Positions 1 through 7,400 of a stretch of 50,187 nucleotides of DNA are shown piece by piece. The position numbers were made by a program, and so were the translations under genes. The first letter of the stretch is position 1. Each line of letters begins with the position of its first letter. Origin of the DNA: Actinomycetota bacterium (lineage in GTDB: Bacteria; Actinomycetota; Thermoleophilia; Gaiellales; Gaiellaceae); NCBI GenBank assembly GCA_005884575.1, contig VAWW01000047.1:1-50187 (forward strand), written 5' to 3'. The notes beneath the pieces were generated by a model that had not been told where the DNA came from, made no database searches, and worked only from the letters and a program-made list of their open reading frames with translations.

Positions 1-581
1 GCAAGATCCTCGTCGCGCCGTTCACGCTCCGCGACCGGCTGATCGAGGAGATCCGCAGCGTCGCCGCCGCTGCCGAGCGCGGCGAGAAGGCGCGCGTGCG
101 CCTGAAGCTGAACGCACTCACCGACGAGACGGTGATCGAGGAGCTGTACGCCGCGTCGCAGGCAGGTGCGCGCATCGAGATCGCCGCACGCTCGCTGTGC
201 GCGCTCCGTCCCGGTGTGCCCGGGATGAGCGAGGGGATCGAGGTGCGCAGTGTCTTCGGCCGCTTCCTCGAGCACAGCCGTCTCTTCATGTTCGAGGCCG
301 GCGAGCGCGCTGCCTACTACCTCGGCAGCGCCGACCTGATGCCGCGCAACCTCGACCACCGGATCGAGGTGGTCGTACCGGTCGACGATCCGCGTCACCG
401 CGACGAGCTGACGGCGACGTTCGCCTCGCTGATGGCGGACAACACGGGGGCGTGGCGCCTGCTGCCGTCCGGCGCGTGGGAGCTGGTCCGCCCCTCGAAG
501 AGCGACCGGGGCCGGTCCGCGCAGGCCACCCTGGGGCGCCGCGCCCGCCGCCGGGGGAGCCACCGGCCGCTCTCCCGCTGA
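1..581 (+). CDS. ppk1: Polyphosphate kinase, C-terminal part (cut by window start)
   Basis: PPK1 reversibly polymerises the gamma-phosphate of ATP into inorganic polyphosphate. The frame is open from base 3 to the TGA at 579-581, so only the C-terminal catalytic domain is present and the start lies upstream. Visible PPK1 signatures are LKLNALTDE, SLCALRPGVPG, GRFLEHSRLFMFE (this histidine is probably one of the two conserved catalytic histidines) and YLGSADLMPRNLDHRIEV. After the domain comes a short basic tail. The next gene on the same strand is ppx, giving the common synthesis/degradation pairing. The family call is firm. Confidence 0.95.
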   Translation, partial: KILVAPFTLRDRLIEEIRSVAAAAERGEKARVRLKLNALTDETVIEELYAASQAGARIEIAARSLCALRPGVPGMSEGIEVRSVFGRFLEHSRLFMFEAGERAAYYLGSADLMPRNLDHRIEVVVPVDDPRHRDELTATFASLMADNTGAWRLLPSGAWELVRPSKSDRGRSAQATLGRRARRRGSHRPLSR

Positions 582-648
582 ACCAACTCTGAAACCACCC
601 GTTTTCCGGCATGTTGCACATGCCCGCCGAGCGGGGACCTAGGATCCC

Positions 649-1533
649 ATGGCTATGACGGGCGGCGTAGTAGACGTTGGGTCGCACACGGTTCGGCTGC
701 TCGTCGCGCGCCGCGAGGGCGGCGGCCTCCAGACCGTGCACTCCGAGGGCGTGCGCGTCGGGCTCGGGCGCGAGATCGAGGAGCGGGGACGGATCTCGGA
801 GGTCAAGCTCGCCGACGCTGCGAAGACCGTCCGGAAGTTGTGCACGCTGGCCCGCCGGCACGGCGCCGAGCACGTCGAGGTGCTCGTTACAGCCCCGGGC
901 CGCCAGAGCGCGAACGCGCGCGAGCTCGTCGCGGTGCTGGAGCGCGCGGCGAAGACCTCAGTGCAGGTCCTGTCGGCCGAGGAGGAGGCGCGGCTTGCGT
1001 TCGTCGGCGCAGTCTCGGTGGCCCGACCGTCGGCCGGGCTCGTCGGCGTCTGCGATCTCGGCGGCGCGTCGACCGAGCTCGCGATCGGCATCCCCGGCCG
1101 GGAACCGACCTGGATCCGCTCCGTCGAGCTGGGTGCGCTCAGGCTGACCGTGCGCCGGCTTCCCGACGAGCGGCCGTCCGAGGAGGAGCTCGAGGTGGCC
1201 CGGCGCGAGGTCGAGGACGTCTTCCGCGGGTTCGCGCCGCCACTCCCGGGAGCCGCGCTCGTCGTCGGCGGAACGGCCCGCGCGCTGCGGAAGCTCGTCG
1301 GCCCGACGCTCGGCCCCGACGAGCTCGCGCAGGCGGTGTCGGAGCTCTCGTCCCGCTCGCACTCCGCGATCGCGCGCCGCCATGGAGTCGACCGTCGCAG
1401 GACGCCGCTCCTGCTCGGCGGGGCGCTGATCCTCTCCGAGGTGCAGCGCCGTCTCGTCGTGCCGCTCGAGGTCGTCGGCGCGGGCCTGCGCGAGGGAGCG
1501 CTCGTGCGCTCGCTCGACGCCGTAGCAGCTTAG
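649..1533 (+). CDS. ppx: Exopolyphosphatase / Ppx-GppA family phosphatase
   Basis: This 294-residue member of the ASKHA-fold Ppx/GppA family removes terminal phosphate from polyphosphate or pppGpp. Visible motifs are the first phosphate loop VVDVGSHTVRLLV near the N terminus, TAPGRQSANA, LSAEEEARLAF, the second loop CDLGGASTELAIG and the adenosine-loop-like VVGGTARAL. The length matches the short, single-domain actinobacterial Ppx. The start is ATG 649; a second in-frame ATG at 655 is equally plausible, because a TAGGAT hexamer (640-645) sits just upstream. It follows ppk1 by 67 bases. The substrate (polyP versus pppGpp) is inferred from that neighbour. Confidence 0.9.
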   Translation: MAMTGGVVDVGSHTVRLLVARREGGGLQTVHSEGVRVGLGREIEERGRISEVKLADAAKTVRKLCTLARRHGAEHVEVLVTAPGRQSANARELVAVLERAAKTSVQVLSAEEEARLAFVGAVSVARPSAGLVGVCDLGGASTELAIGIPGREPTWIRSVELGALRLTVRRLPDERPSEEELEVARREVEDVFRGFAPPLPGAALVVGGTARALRKLVGPTLGPDELAQAVSELSSRSHSAIARRHGVDRRRTPLLLGGALILSEVQRRLVVPLEVVGAGLREGALVRSLDAVAA

Positions 1534-1568
1534 TGGACGCAGTCGCAAGTTCGTTCCGGTTCGTTGAA

Positions 1569-1584
1569 GGAGTTTGCGGACTCC
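1569..1584. terminator. Weak hairpin between convergent ppx and decarboxylase
   Basis: GGAGT-ttgcgg-ACTCC forms a 5-bp stem with a 6-base loop in the 53-base gap between the two convergent stop codons. It has no T-tract, so its role as a terminator is uncertain. Confidence 0.3.
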
Positions 1585-1586
1585 CG

Positions 1587-3047
1587 CTACCCGGTGGCGG
1601 CCAGCGTACGGGCCGTCGTGACGACCTCCGCGACGAGGGTCGCGAGGTGATCCGAGCCGGTGTCCGGGTGCAGGATGCAGGCGCGCAGCGTCTCGCGGCC
1701 GCCGAAGACGGTACCGGTGACGAAGACGCGCCCCCGCGCCTGAACCGCCTCGGGTAGTGCGCGGTTGACGTCGTCCAGCCGGGACGGCGGACAGCCCGCC
1801 GGGCGCGCGCGGAAGGCGACGATGGAGGTCTCGGGCGCGGAGGCCAGCTCCAGCTCGGGCTCGCGCTCGACCAGCGTCGCCAGCTCGCGGGCGAGCCCGT
1901 TCGCGCGCGCCACCTGGGCGGCGATGCCGGCGCGTCCGCGCGCGGCGATGGTCGCCCACGTCTTGAGCGCGCGGAACGGTCTCGTCTGTTCGAACCCGTA
2001 CTCGGCGAACGTACCGACCGGCGCGCTGGCATCCTGGCGCAGGTACGGTGGGATGAGGCTGAACGCGTCGCGCAGGTCGTCGCTGCGCCGCACGAGCGCG
2101 CAGCCGGCATCGACAGGAACGCCGAGCCACTTGTGCGGGTCGAGGGTCAGCGAGTCGGCCCGCTCCATGCCGCGGAAGCGGGCCGCGATCGCTGGGTCGA
2201 GCACGCCGAACGCGCCGTAGGCGCCGTCGACGTGGAACCAGAGGCCCTCCGCGGTCGCGACGTCGGCGAGCGCGTCGAGCGGATCGATCACGCCGGCGTT
2301 GACGGTGCCGGCCGAGCCGACGAGCAGCGCCGGCACGGCGCCACTCGCGCGATCCGCGGCGATCGAGGCACGCAGCGCGGCCGCGTCGAGCCGGCCTCCG
2401 TCGAGCGGCACCTCGTGCATCGCGCCGCTGCCGAGGCCTAGGAGCTCCAGCGCGCGCCGCACGCAGCTATGGGCCTCGGCCGGCACGTAGGCGACGAGCT
2501 GTGGGGCGCCGGTGAGGCCGTCGCGACGCACGTCGCGGCCGACTTCCGCCAGCGCGCGACCGCGAGCGCCCGCGAAGCAGACGATCGTCGCGGCGGACGC
2601 GCCGCTGGTGAGCAGGCCGGCGCCCGGCGCGTGCGGGAAGCCGACGAGCTCGGCCAGCCAGCGCACGACCGCGCGCTCGAGGTGGACGTCGGCGTGGTCG
2701 CCGGCGACGACGCTCGGGTTCATCGCGGCTGCCGCCAGCGAAGCGACGACGGCGGCGGGGGAGGGCGGCGGGTTGACCCAGCCAAAGAAGGCCGGGTGGC
2801 CGTTGCCCATGGCGTGGGGCAGGACGTCGCGCAGGGCGGTCGCGACCAGGTCGTCGAGCGTGGCCGCGCGCTCCGGCAGGGGCAGGTCGACCAGCTGCTC
2901 GCGCAGGGCGTCGGGGAGCGGCTGCCAGACTGGGCGCGACGGCAGCGCGGCCAGGTGGTTGGCGACGCCGTCCACCAGCGCGTGGGCGGCGCGGCGGAAC
3001 GCCTGCAGCTCGCCTTCGCGCGCCGCGCCCGTGTCCGGCTCGCTCAC
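1587..3047 (-). CDS. PLP-dependent group II amino-acid decarboxylase
   Basis: This 486-residue decarboxylase belongs to the aromatic-L-amino-acid/glutamate/tyrosine decarboxylase superfamily. Visible features are the N-terminal region GHPAFFGWVNPPPSP, the substrate/PLP-site stretch LLTSGASAATIV, the PLP-binding HVDGAYGAFG and the Schiff-base lysine in LDPHKWLGVPVD. The length is normal. The frame is open further upstream, but the GTG at 3047 is preferred: homology begins there, and a TATGCT hexamer lies exactly six bases upstream, implying a leaderless transcript. The exact substrate cannot be read from sequence. It lies directly downstream of the SixA gene on the same strand, but its own promoter suggests separate transcription. 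Confidence 0.88.
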   Translation of the reverse strand: MSEPDTGAAREGELQAFRRAAHALVDGVANHLAALPSRPVWQPLPDALREQLVDLPLPERAATLDDLVATALRDVLPHAMGNGHPAFFGWVNPPPSPAAVVASLAAAAMNPSVVAGDHADVHLERAVVRWLAELVGFPHAPGAGLLTSGASAATIVCFAGARGRALAEVGRDVRRDGLTGAPQLVAYVPAEAHSCVRRALELLGLGSGAMHEVPLDGGRLDAAALRASIAADRASGAVPALLVGSAGTVNAGVIDPLDALADVATAEGLWFHVDGAYGAFGVLDPAIAARFRGMERADSLTLDPHKWLGVPVDAGCALVRRSDDLRDAFSLIPPYLRQDASAPVGTFAEYGFEQTRPFRALKTWATIAARGRAGIAAQVARANGLARELATLVEREPELELASAPETSIVAFRARPAGCPPSRLDDVNRALPEAVQARGRVFVTGTVFGGRETLRACILHPDTGSDHLATLVAEVVTTARTLAATG

Positions 3048-3053
3048 ATCGCA

Positions 3054-3059
3054 AGCATA
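3054..3059 (-). promoter_or_regulatory. -10 element TATGCT for a leaderless decarboxylase transcript
   Basis: On the minus strand TATGCT is followed by six bases (tgcgat) and then the GTG start at 3047. This is the TANNNT-N6-start geometry of actinobacterial leaderless genes and occurs repeatedly in this window. No convincing -35 is seen. Confidence 0.6.
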
Positions 3060-3164
3060 GATTCCGTGACTCCTGTCGCTGCCGCCGCGGCTGCGCTCGG
3101 GTACGGGTGACCCATGCAGCCGCGGCTTGGCGACGAGCCCTACTGAACTTATGGCCACGACCAC

Positions 3165-3539
3165 TTAGTCGTCGAGGACTGCGAACGCGCCCTTCTTCAG
3201 CGGCTTGCCGAGGATCAACTCCACGATGTCCCCGTGGGTGCACAGCACCGAGCCGGGTGGCGTTTCGCGGAGCAGGGCGTCGACGGCGTCGCGTGAGGCG
3301 CCCTCGGCGAGCCGGTCGTCGGTCTCGACCGGGAGCCCGAGCTCGGCGGCGAGCGGCTCGACCGTTTGCGTGCAGCGGACGTACGGGCTCGACACGATCC
3401 GCGTCACGCCGAGCGGTGCGAGCTCTCCGACGAGTCGCAGCGCCAGCCTGCGGCCCTTCTCGTCGAGCGGCCGAAGCCGGTCGTCGCCCTCCCACTCGCT
3501 GCGCTCGCCCGCACGCGCGTGCCGGAGGACGATCTTCAT
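3165..3539 (-). CDS. SixA-like histidine phosphatase
   Basis: This 124-residue, single-domain member of the histidine phosphatase (RHG/phosphoglycerate mutase-like) superfamily is compact, like SixA. The catalytic histidine is in MKIVLRHARAGE and a second conserved histidine in VLCTHGD; SSPYVRCTQT carries the second conserved arginine. The ATG at 3539 overlaps the Nudix stop codon (ATGA), so the two are translationally coupled. In mycobacterial MutT1 a Nudix domain and this phosphatase domain form one polypeptide, so this gene plausibly acts with its neighbour on nucleotide or diadenosine-polyphosphate products. That functional link is inference; the fold call is firm. Confidence 0.87.
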   Translation of the reverse strand: MKIVLRHARAGERSEWEGDDRLRPLDEKGRRLALRLVGELAPLGVTRIVSSPYVRCTQTVEPLAAELGLPVETDDRLAEGASRDAVDALLRETPPGSVLCTHGDIVELILGKPLKKGAFAVLDD

Positions 3540-3913
3540 CGCAGCGCGTCGAGCAGCGTCAGGTCGCGGACGTAGCTGAGCCGCTCCGCGGCCTCGGCCG
3601 GCGGGAGCCACGCGATCTCGTCCACCTCGTCGTGCGGTACGAACCGGCCGCCGAGCGGCTGCATCCGCCAGTAGCGCACGCGCTTCGGCCGGCCTTTCGC
3701 GTCGACGTACGACGTCGTGGGAAGCTCGTCGCCGAGCTCGCAGCGCAGCCCGGTCTCCTCCTCGACCTCGCGAAGCGCGCACGCCTCGTCGGTCTCGCCG
3801 TCCAGCGCCTTCCCCTTCGGGAACGTCCAGTCGTCGTAGCGCGGCCGGTGGACGACGAGGACGCGGCCGTCCTGCTCGACGACGCCGCCTGCTGCCCTGA
3901 CAACGTCCGTCAC
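3536..3913 (-). CDS. Nudix hydrolase (MutT1-like N-terminal half)
   Basis: This 125-residue Nudix hydrolase would cleave nucleoside diphosphates linked to another moiety. The Nudix box is complete: it starts at GKALDGE, runs through the seven-residue spacer and ends REVEEETGL, matching GX5EX7REUXEEXGU with every catalytic glutamate present. The preceding RPRYDDWTFPKGK is typical of the MutT1/ApA-hydrolase branch. The GTG start at 3913 overlaps the CYTH-CHAD stop (GTGA), and its own stop overlaps the SixA ATG, so the three genes form one tight operon. Oxidised nucleotide, NpnN or polyphosphate substrates are all possible. Confidence 0.9.
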   Translation of the reverse strand: MTDVVRAAGGVVEQDGRVLVVHRPRYDDWTFPKGKALDGETDEACALREVEEETGLRCELGDELPTTSYVDAKGRPKRVRYWRMQPLGGRFVPHDEVDEIAWLPPAEAAERLSYVRDLTLLDALR

Positions 3914-5301
3914 GCGAAGGCGCGGCGGCCGCGGCGCGCGAGCTTGCGCCACGCTTCCGGCCACGCCGCCCGCGCTGCGTCGCGCCGCGCGTGCTCGCGC
4001 TCGATCAGCCGGCCGACGACGACGCCCCGCACGGCCGAGGCGTCGGGATCCAGCATTCCGCGCAGACGCTCGTCGAGCACGACGGCGTCCTGGTGCTCGC
4101 CGAGGGTGTCCTGGAACTCCTTCGCCGCCGCGACGAACGCGCGCGAACGCTTGCCGGCGTCGGCGAACTCGGCTGCGTAGCGGGCGCGCTTGCCGCGGAT
4201 ACGAAGCGCGTGCAGCGTCTCGTCGGACGGATCGGAGCCGGCCGCCTTGGTGTCCCGCCGCAGCTTCTTGAACTCCTTGCGGGCGAGAGCCGGAAGACGG
4301 CCCCCGTCGGCGACCGGGAGTTCGCGCGCCGCCTCTTCGAGGCTGTCGAGGAGCGCGAAATAGCGTGCGCTGCCGAGCGCCTTCAGCAGCGTCCGCCGTG
4401 CCGCACCGCGTTCCCGGGCGAGCGCGGCAAGGAGCCCGTCGGCGGCGCTTCGCTCGGCCTCGTCGAGCCGCGCGATCTCCTTGCGCAGGTGTTCGAGGAT
4501 GACGTCGAGATCGCGGACCGCGCCGAGGACGCCGCCGAGCCACTTCAGCTCGGCGCGGAGCGGCTCGGAGCGCTCGGCATCGATGAACCTGCGGCCTGTC
4601 CGCAGCAGCGCTCGCGACCGGCGCACGGCGACTCGGAAGTCGTGCAGGTCCTCGGGATCGGCGCCGAGGCGCGTGCCGGGATCGTGCGCGAGCATCTCGT
4701 CGAGCTGCTCGCGCAGCCACCGGCGGAGCGGCTCAGGCTGCTCGGGTCCCCGCGAGTCGCCGAGCACGCGCATCAGCTTCGGCCTCCCGTCGCCCTTGCG
4801 AGCTCCCGCACGGCGCAGCCGGCGCGCGATCGCGTCGAGGCCGCCGCCGTCGTCCGTGCGCAGCTCGACCTCGATCTCCGTGAACGCGGCGGCGGCGCGG
4901 TTCCCGTCCATGACGGTCACCTCGTCGAGAACGACCTCGGCGCGGCCCGCCTCGACGAGGACGCCGGACCGGATCGTCCGCAGCTCCGCGACCGGCTCGA
5001 GCGGCCCGTGCCGCACGTGGGCGACGAGCTGGCGCGCGATCGGATTGGGCGGAGCGACCGGGCCGCCCGGCTCCTCGATCTCCAGCCGGCCGTCCTCGGC
5101 CGGGAGCTTGAGCTGCCAGAGCGCGTTGCCGTTCTCGACCCGGCGCCGGAGCGTGATGCCGGCGCGGGCCAGCGACGCTCCGGGCACGTCGTAGTACGTC
5201 GACGTGAAGACGCGGCGCGCAAGCGGCTCACCGTCGAGCTCGGGAAGGACGTATCCCGGCGGCGCCTCGAGCTTGATCTCTCTCTCGGTGGCGACGCGCA
5301 C
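3910..5301 (-). CDS. CYTH-CHAD domain protein (polyphosphate-associated)
   Basis: This 463-residue two-domain protein has an N-terminal CYTH triphosphate-tunnel domain (about residues 1-190). It carries the metal-binding ExExK signature as EREIK at the N terminus and alternating basic/acidic strands such as FTEIEVELR. The C-terminal CHAD domain (about 200-463) is helical and rich in conserved His/Arg/Lys, for example LHDFRVAVRRSRALLR and LHALRIRGKRARYAAEF. CHAD domains bind polyphosphate and CYTH domains hydrolyse or bind triphosphates, so proximity to ppk1/ppx supports a role in polyphosphate metabolism. The GTG start at 5301 lies exactly six bases after a TAGGGT -10, implying a leaderless operon mRNA. 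Confidence 0.92.
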   Translation of the reverse strand: MRVATEREIKLEAPPGYVLPELDGEPLARRVFTSTYYDVPGASLARAGITLRRRVENGNALWQLKLPAEDGRLEIEEPGGPVAPPNPIARQLVAHVRHGPLEPVAELRTIRSGVLVEAGRAEVVLDEVTVMDGNRAAAAFTEIEVELRTDDGGGLDAIARRLRRAGARKGDGRPKLMRVLGDSRGPEQPEPLRRWLREQLDEMLAHDPGTRLGADPEDLHDFRVAVRRSRALLRTGRRFIDAERSEPLRAELKWLGGVLGAVRDLDVILEHLRKEIARLDEAERSAADGLLAALARERGAARRTLLKALGSARYFALLDSLEEAARELPVADGGRLPALARKEFKKLRRDTKAAGSDPSDETLHALRIRGKRARYAAEFADAGKRSRAFVAAAKEFQDTLGEHQDAVVLDERLRGMLDPDASAVRGVVVGRLIEREHARRDAARAAWPEAWRKLARRGRRAFA

Positions 5302-5307
5302 CGAGTA

Positions 5308-5313
5308 ACCCTA
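5308..5313 (-). promoter_or_regulatory. -10 element TAGGGT for the leaderless CYTH-CHAD operon
   Basis: On the minus strand TAGGGT, then six bases (tactcg), then GTG at 5301. It would drive CYTH-CHAD, Nudix and SixA as one leaderless polycistron. Confidence 0.6.
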
Positions 5314-5373
5314 GACCAGGCCTCCGGGCTGCGTCGCACGTGTTACACGATCGTCACCGGACCGACACACCGG

Positions 5374-5730
5374 CTAGTCGGTCGCGATCACGAGCACGAC
5401 CGTCGCGATGCCGAGCACCGCGGCGGCGGCCGTGAGGCCGAGCGCGACGCGGTCGTCGAGCGGCGCGTAGCGGCCTTCCCGGAGCGCTGTCTCCACCTGG
5501 CGTTGCCGCACATAGGCATACGCGACGAACGCGATTCCGAGCAGTCCGAACCCGCTGCCGAGCGCCTCGTAGGGCCACGAGGATCCTTTGACGACGCCCG
5601 GGGCGATCTTCCCCGCGCCGACGGCGACAGCCAGCACCGTCAGCCCTGTCCGCAGCCAGGCGAGATAGGTGCGTTCGTTTGCGAGCCGTGTTCGCCGCGT
5701 CGCGTCGCGGGCCTCGTCGAACTGTTCCAT
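5374..5730 (-). CDS. DUF202 / YidH-like small membrane protein
   Basis: This 118-residue protein starts at MEQFDEARDATRRTRLANERTYLAWLRTGL, the characteristic DUF202 opening (RTxLANERTxLAWxRT). Three hydrophobic segments follow: about residues 28-45, 53-72 and 93-115. Function in the family is poorly defined; it is an inner-membrane protein. A GGAGG lies only one base before the ATG, too close for a normal ribosome-binding site. GACAAT sits six bases upstream, so this may be another, weaker leaderless start. It ends 72 bases from the CYTH-CHAD start and is divergent from the DUF47-pit pair. Confidence 0.85.
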   Translation of the reverse strand: MEQFDEARDATRRTRLANERTYLAWLRTGLTVLAVAVGAGKIAPGVVKGSSWPYEALGSGFGLLGIAFVAYAYVRQRQVETALREGRYAPLDDRVALGLTAAAAVLGIATVVLVIATD

Positions 5731-5787
5731 GCCTCCATTGTCGCCGCCAGCGCAGACGTCCGCGCGATCTGTAACGCTCCCGCCGCC

Positions 5788-6411
5788 GTGCCGCGCCTCC
5801 GGCTTCTGCCCCAGAACACCGAGTTCTTCGACCTCTTCTCGCGTGCGTCGTCGAACACCGTCGAGATCTCGCGCGCGCTCGTCGCGTTCCTCGACGGCTT
5901 CCCCGAGGAGGACGAGGCGCGCATGCGGACGATCAGAGAGCTCGAGCACGAGGGCGACCGCGTCACGCACGAGGTGATCGACCTCCTCAACCGGACGTTC
6001 GTGACCCCGTTCGACCGCGAGGACATCTTCCGGCTCGCGACGGCGCTCGACGACGTCTGCGATTTCGTCGACGAGGTCGCCGGCAACGTCGTCGGCTACG
6101 GAGTCGGTCGGGTTCGCCCGCCTGCGAAGGCACAGGCCGACGTGATCGTTCGGTCCGCCGAGAAGCTCGACGAGGTCGTGGGCAAGCTGAACGGCTTCAA
6201 GGACTCGCGCCGACAGCTGACGGAGCTGCGGGAGCTCGAGGACGAGGGCGACCGGCTCGTCCGCGATGCCGTCGCGGAGCTCTTCTCGTCCGAGTCCGAT
6301 CCGATCGCGGTCATCCGCTGGAAGGACCTCTACGAGGGGCTCGAGGAAGCCGTCGACGCCTGCGAGAACGCAGCCGACGTCCTCGAAGGAATCTTCGTCA
6401 AGAACCGCTGA
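5788..6411 (+). CDS. DUF47 family PhoU-like phosphate transport regulator
   Basis: This 207-residue all-helical DUF47 protein, a PhoU relative, usually partners PiT-type transporters. It begins PRLRLLPQNTEFFDLFSRASSN, typical of the family (xxPxxxxFFxLF). Two repeated metal-binding-type helices are seen: ELEHEGDRVTHEV and, later, ELEDEGDRLVRDAV, the ExxxDxxxxE pattern of PhoU. The start is taken as GTG 5788, where family homology begins; no good Shine-Dalgarno sequence is visible. The stop codon overlaps the pit start (TGATG), so translation is coupled and a regulatory partnership with the transporter is likely. Confidence 0.9.
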   Translation: MPRLRLLPQNTEFFDLFSRASSNTVEISRALVAFLDGFPEEDEARMRTIRELEHEGDRVTHEVIDLLNRTFVTPFDREDIFRLATALDDVCDFVDEVAGNVVGYGVGRVRPPAKAQADVIVRSAEKLDEVVGKLNGFKDSRRQLTELRELEDEGDRLVRDAVAELFSSESDPIAVIRWKDLYEGLEEAVDACENAADVLEGIFVKNR

Positions 6412-7400
6412 TGAACAACGTCCTGCTGGTCGTCGTCGTCATCGTCGCGCTCGGCTTCGACTTCACGAACGGGTTCCACGACACGGCGAACGCGGTCGCG
6501 ACGTCGATTTCGACGCGGGCACTCTCGCCGCGGCTCGCGGTCGCGGTCGCCGCAGTCGCGAACCTCGCCGGCGCGTTCGTGACGACCGCGGTCGCGAAGA
6601 CCGTCGGCAAGGGGATAATCGACACCGGCCTCGCGAACGAGAAGACGGTGCTCGCCGCGCTCATCGGCGCGATCGTCTGGAACCTCCTCACATGGTGGCT
6701 CGGCCTGCCCTCGAGCTCGTCGCACGCGCTGATCGGCGGGCTCGTCGGAGCGGCGCTCGTCCAGTCCGGCTCGAAGGGCGTCCAGTGGAACGGGCTCGCG
6801 CACAAGGTCGTCCTGCCGGCGCTCGCGTCGCCGGCGATCGGCTTCGCAGCCGCGTTCCTCCTCCTGCTCCTCATCTACTGGGTCTTCCAGTGGCTGACTC
6901 CGGGGGTGGCCAACCGCGGCTTCCGGCTCGGCCAGCTCGCGTCGGGGACGTGGGTCGCGTTCACGCACGGCGCGAACGACGCGCAGAAGACGATGGGCGT
7001 GATCGCGCTCGCGCTCTACGAGAGCGGCCGGATCGACCATTTCTACATCCCGACCTGGGTGATCGTCGCGGCCGGCCTCGCAATCGCGGCGGGAACCTAC
7101 AGCGGCGGCTGGCGGATCATGCGGACGATGGGCCAGCGGATCTACAAGCTCGAGCCCGAGTCGGGCTTCGCCGCGCAGGTCGCGGCGGGGACGACGCTCT
7201 ACTTCGCGACACGGCTCGGCTACCCCGTTTCGACGACGCACGTCGTCGCCGGCTCGGTGATGGGCGCGGGCGCGACCAAGCGGCTCTCGGCGGTGCGCTG
7301 GGGGATCGCGGGCAACATCGTCCTCGCCTGGGTGCTGACGATCCCGGCGGCGGCACTCGTCGCGTCGGCGTTCTACTTCCCCGTGCGCTGGGTCTTCTGA
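6411..7400 (+). CDS. pit: PiT family low-affinity inorganic phosphate transporter
   Basis: This 329-residue integral membrane symporter is of the PiT type (phosphate with H+ or Na+, often as metal-phosphate). The duplicated PiT signatures are both present: an N-terminal FDFTNGFHDTANAVATSISTR and a C-terminal VAFTHGANDAQKTMGVIAL. Also seen are GLPSSSSHALIGGLVGA and the related GYPVSTTHVVAGSVMGAG. About ten hydrophobic segments fit the family and the length is normal. The ATG overlaps the DUF47 stop by one base. With ppk1/ppx and CYTH-CHAD nearby, the island couples phosphate uptake to polyphosphate storage. Confidence 0.96.
   Translation: MNNVLLVVVVIVALGFDFTNGFHDTANAVATSISTRALSPRLAVAVAAVANLAGAFVTTAVAKTVGKGIIDTGLANEKTVLAALIGAIVWNLLTWWLGLPSSSSHALIGGLVGAALVQSGSKGVQWNGLAHKVVLPALASPAIGFAAAFLLLLLIYWVFQWLTPGVANRGFRLGQLASGTWVAFTHGANDAQKTMGVIALALYESGRIDHFYIPTWVIVAAGLAIAAGTYSGGWRIMRTMGQRIYKLEPESGFAAQVAAGTTLYFATRLGYPVSTTHVVAGSVMGAGATKRLSAVRWGIAGNIVLAWVLTIPAAALVASAFYFPVRWVF

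Noticed and set aside
1587-3164. Start of the decarboxylase at 3164
   Set aside because: The first 39 codons show no family similarity. The GTG at 3047 fits both homology and the TATGCT-N6 promoter.
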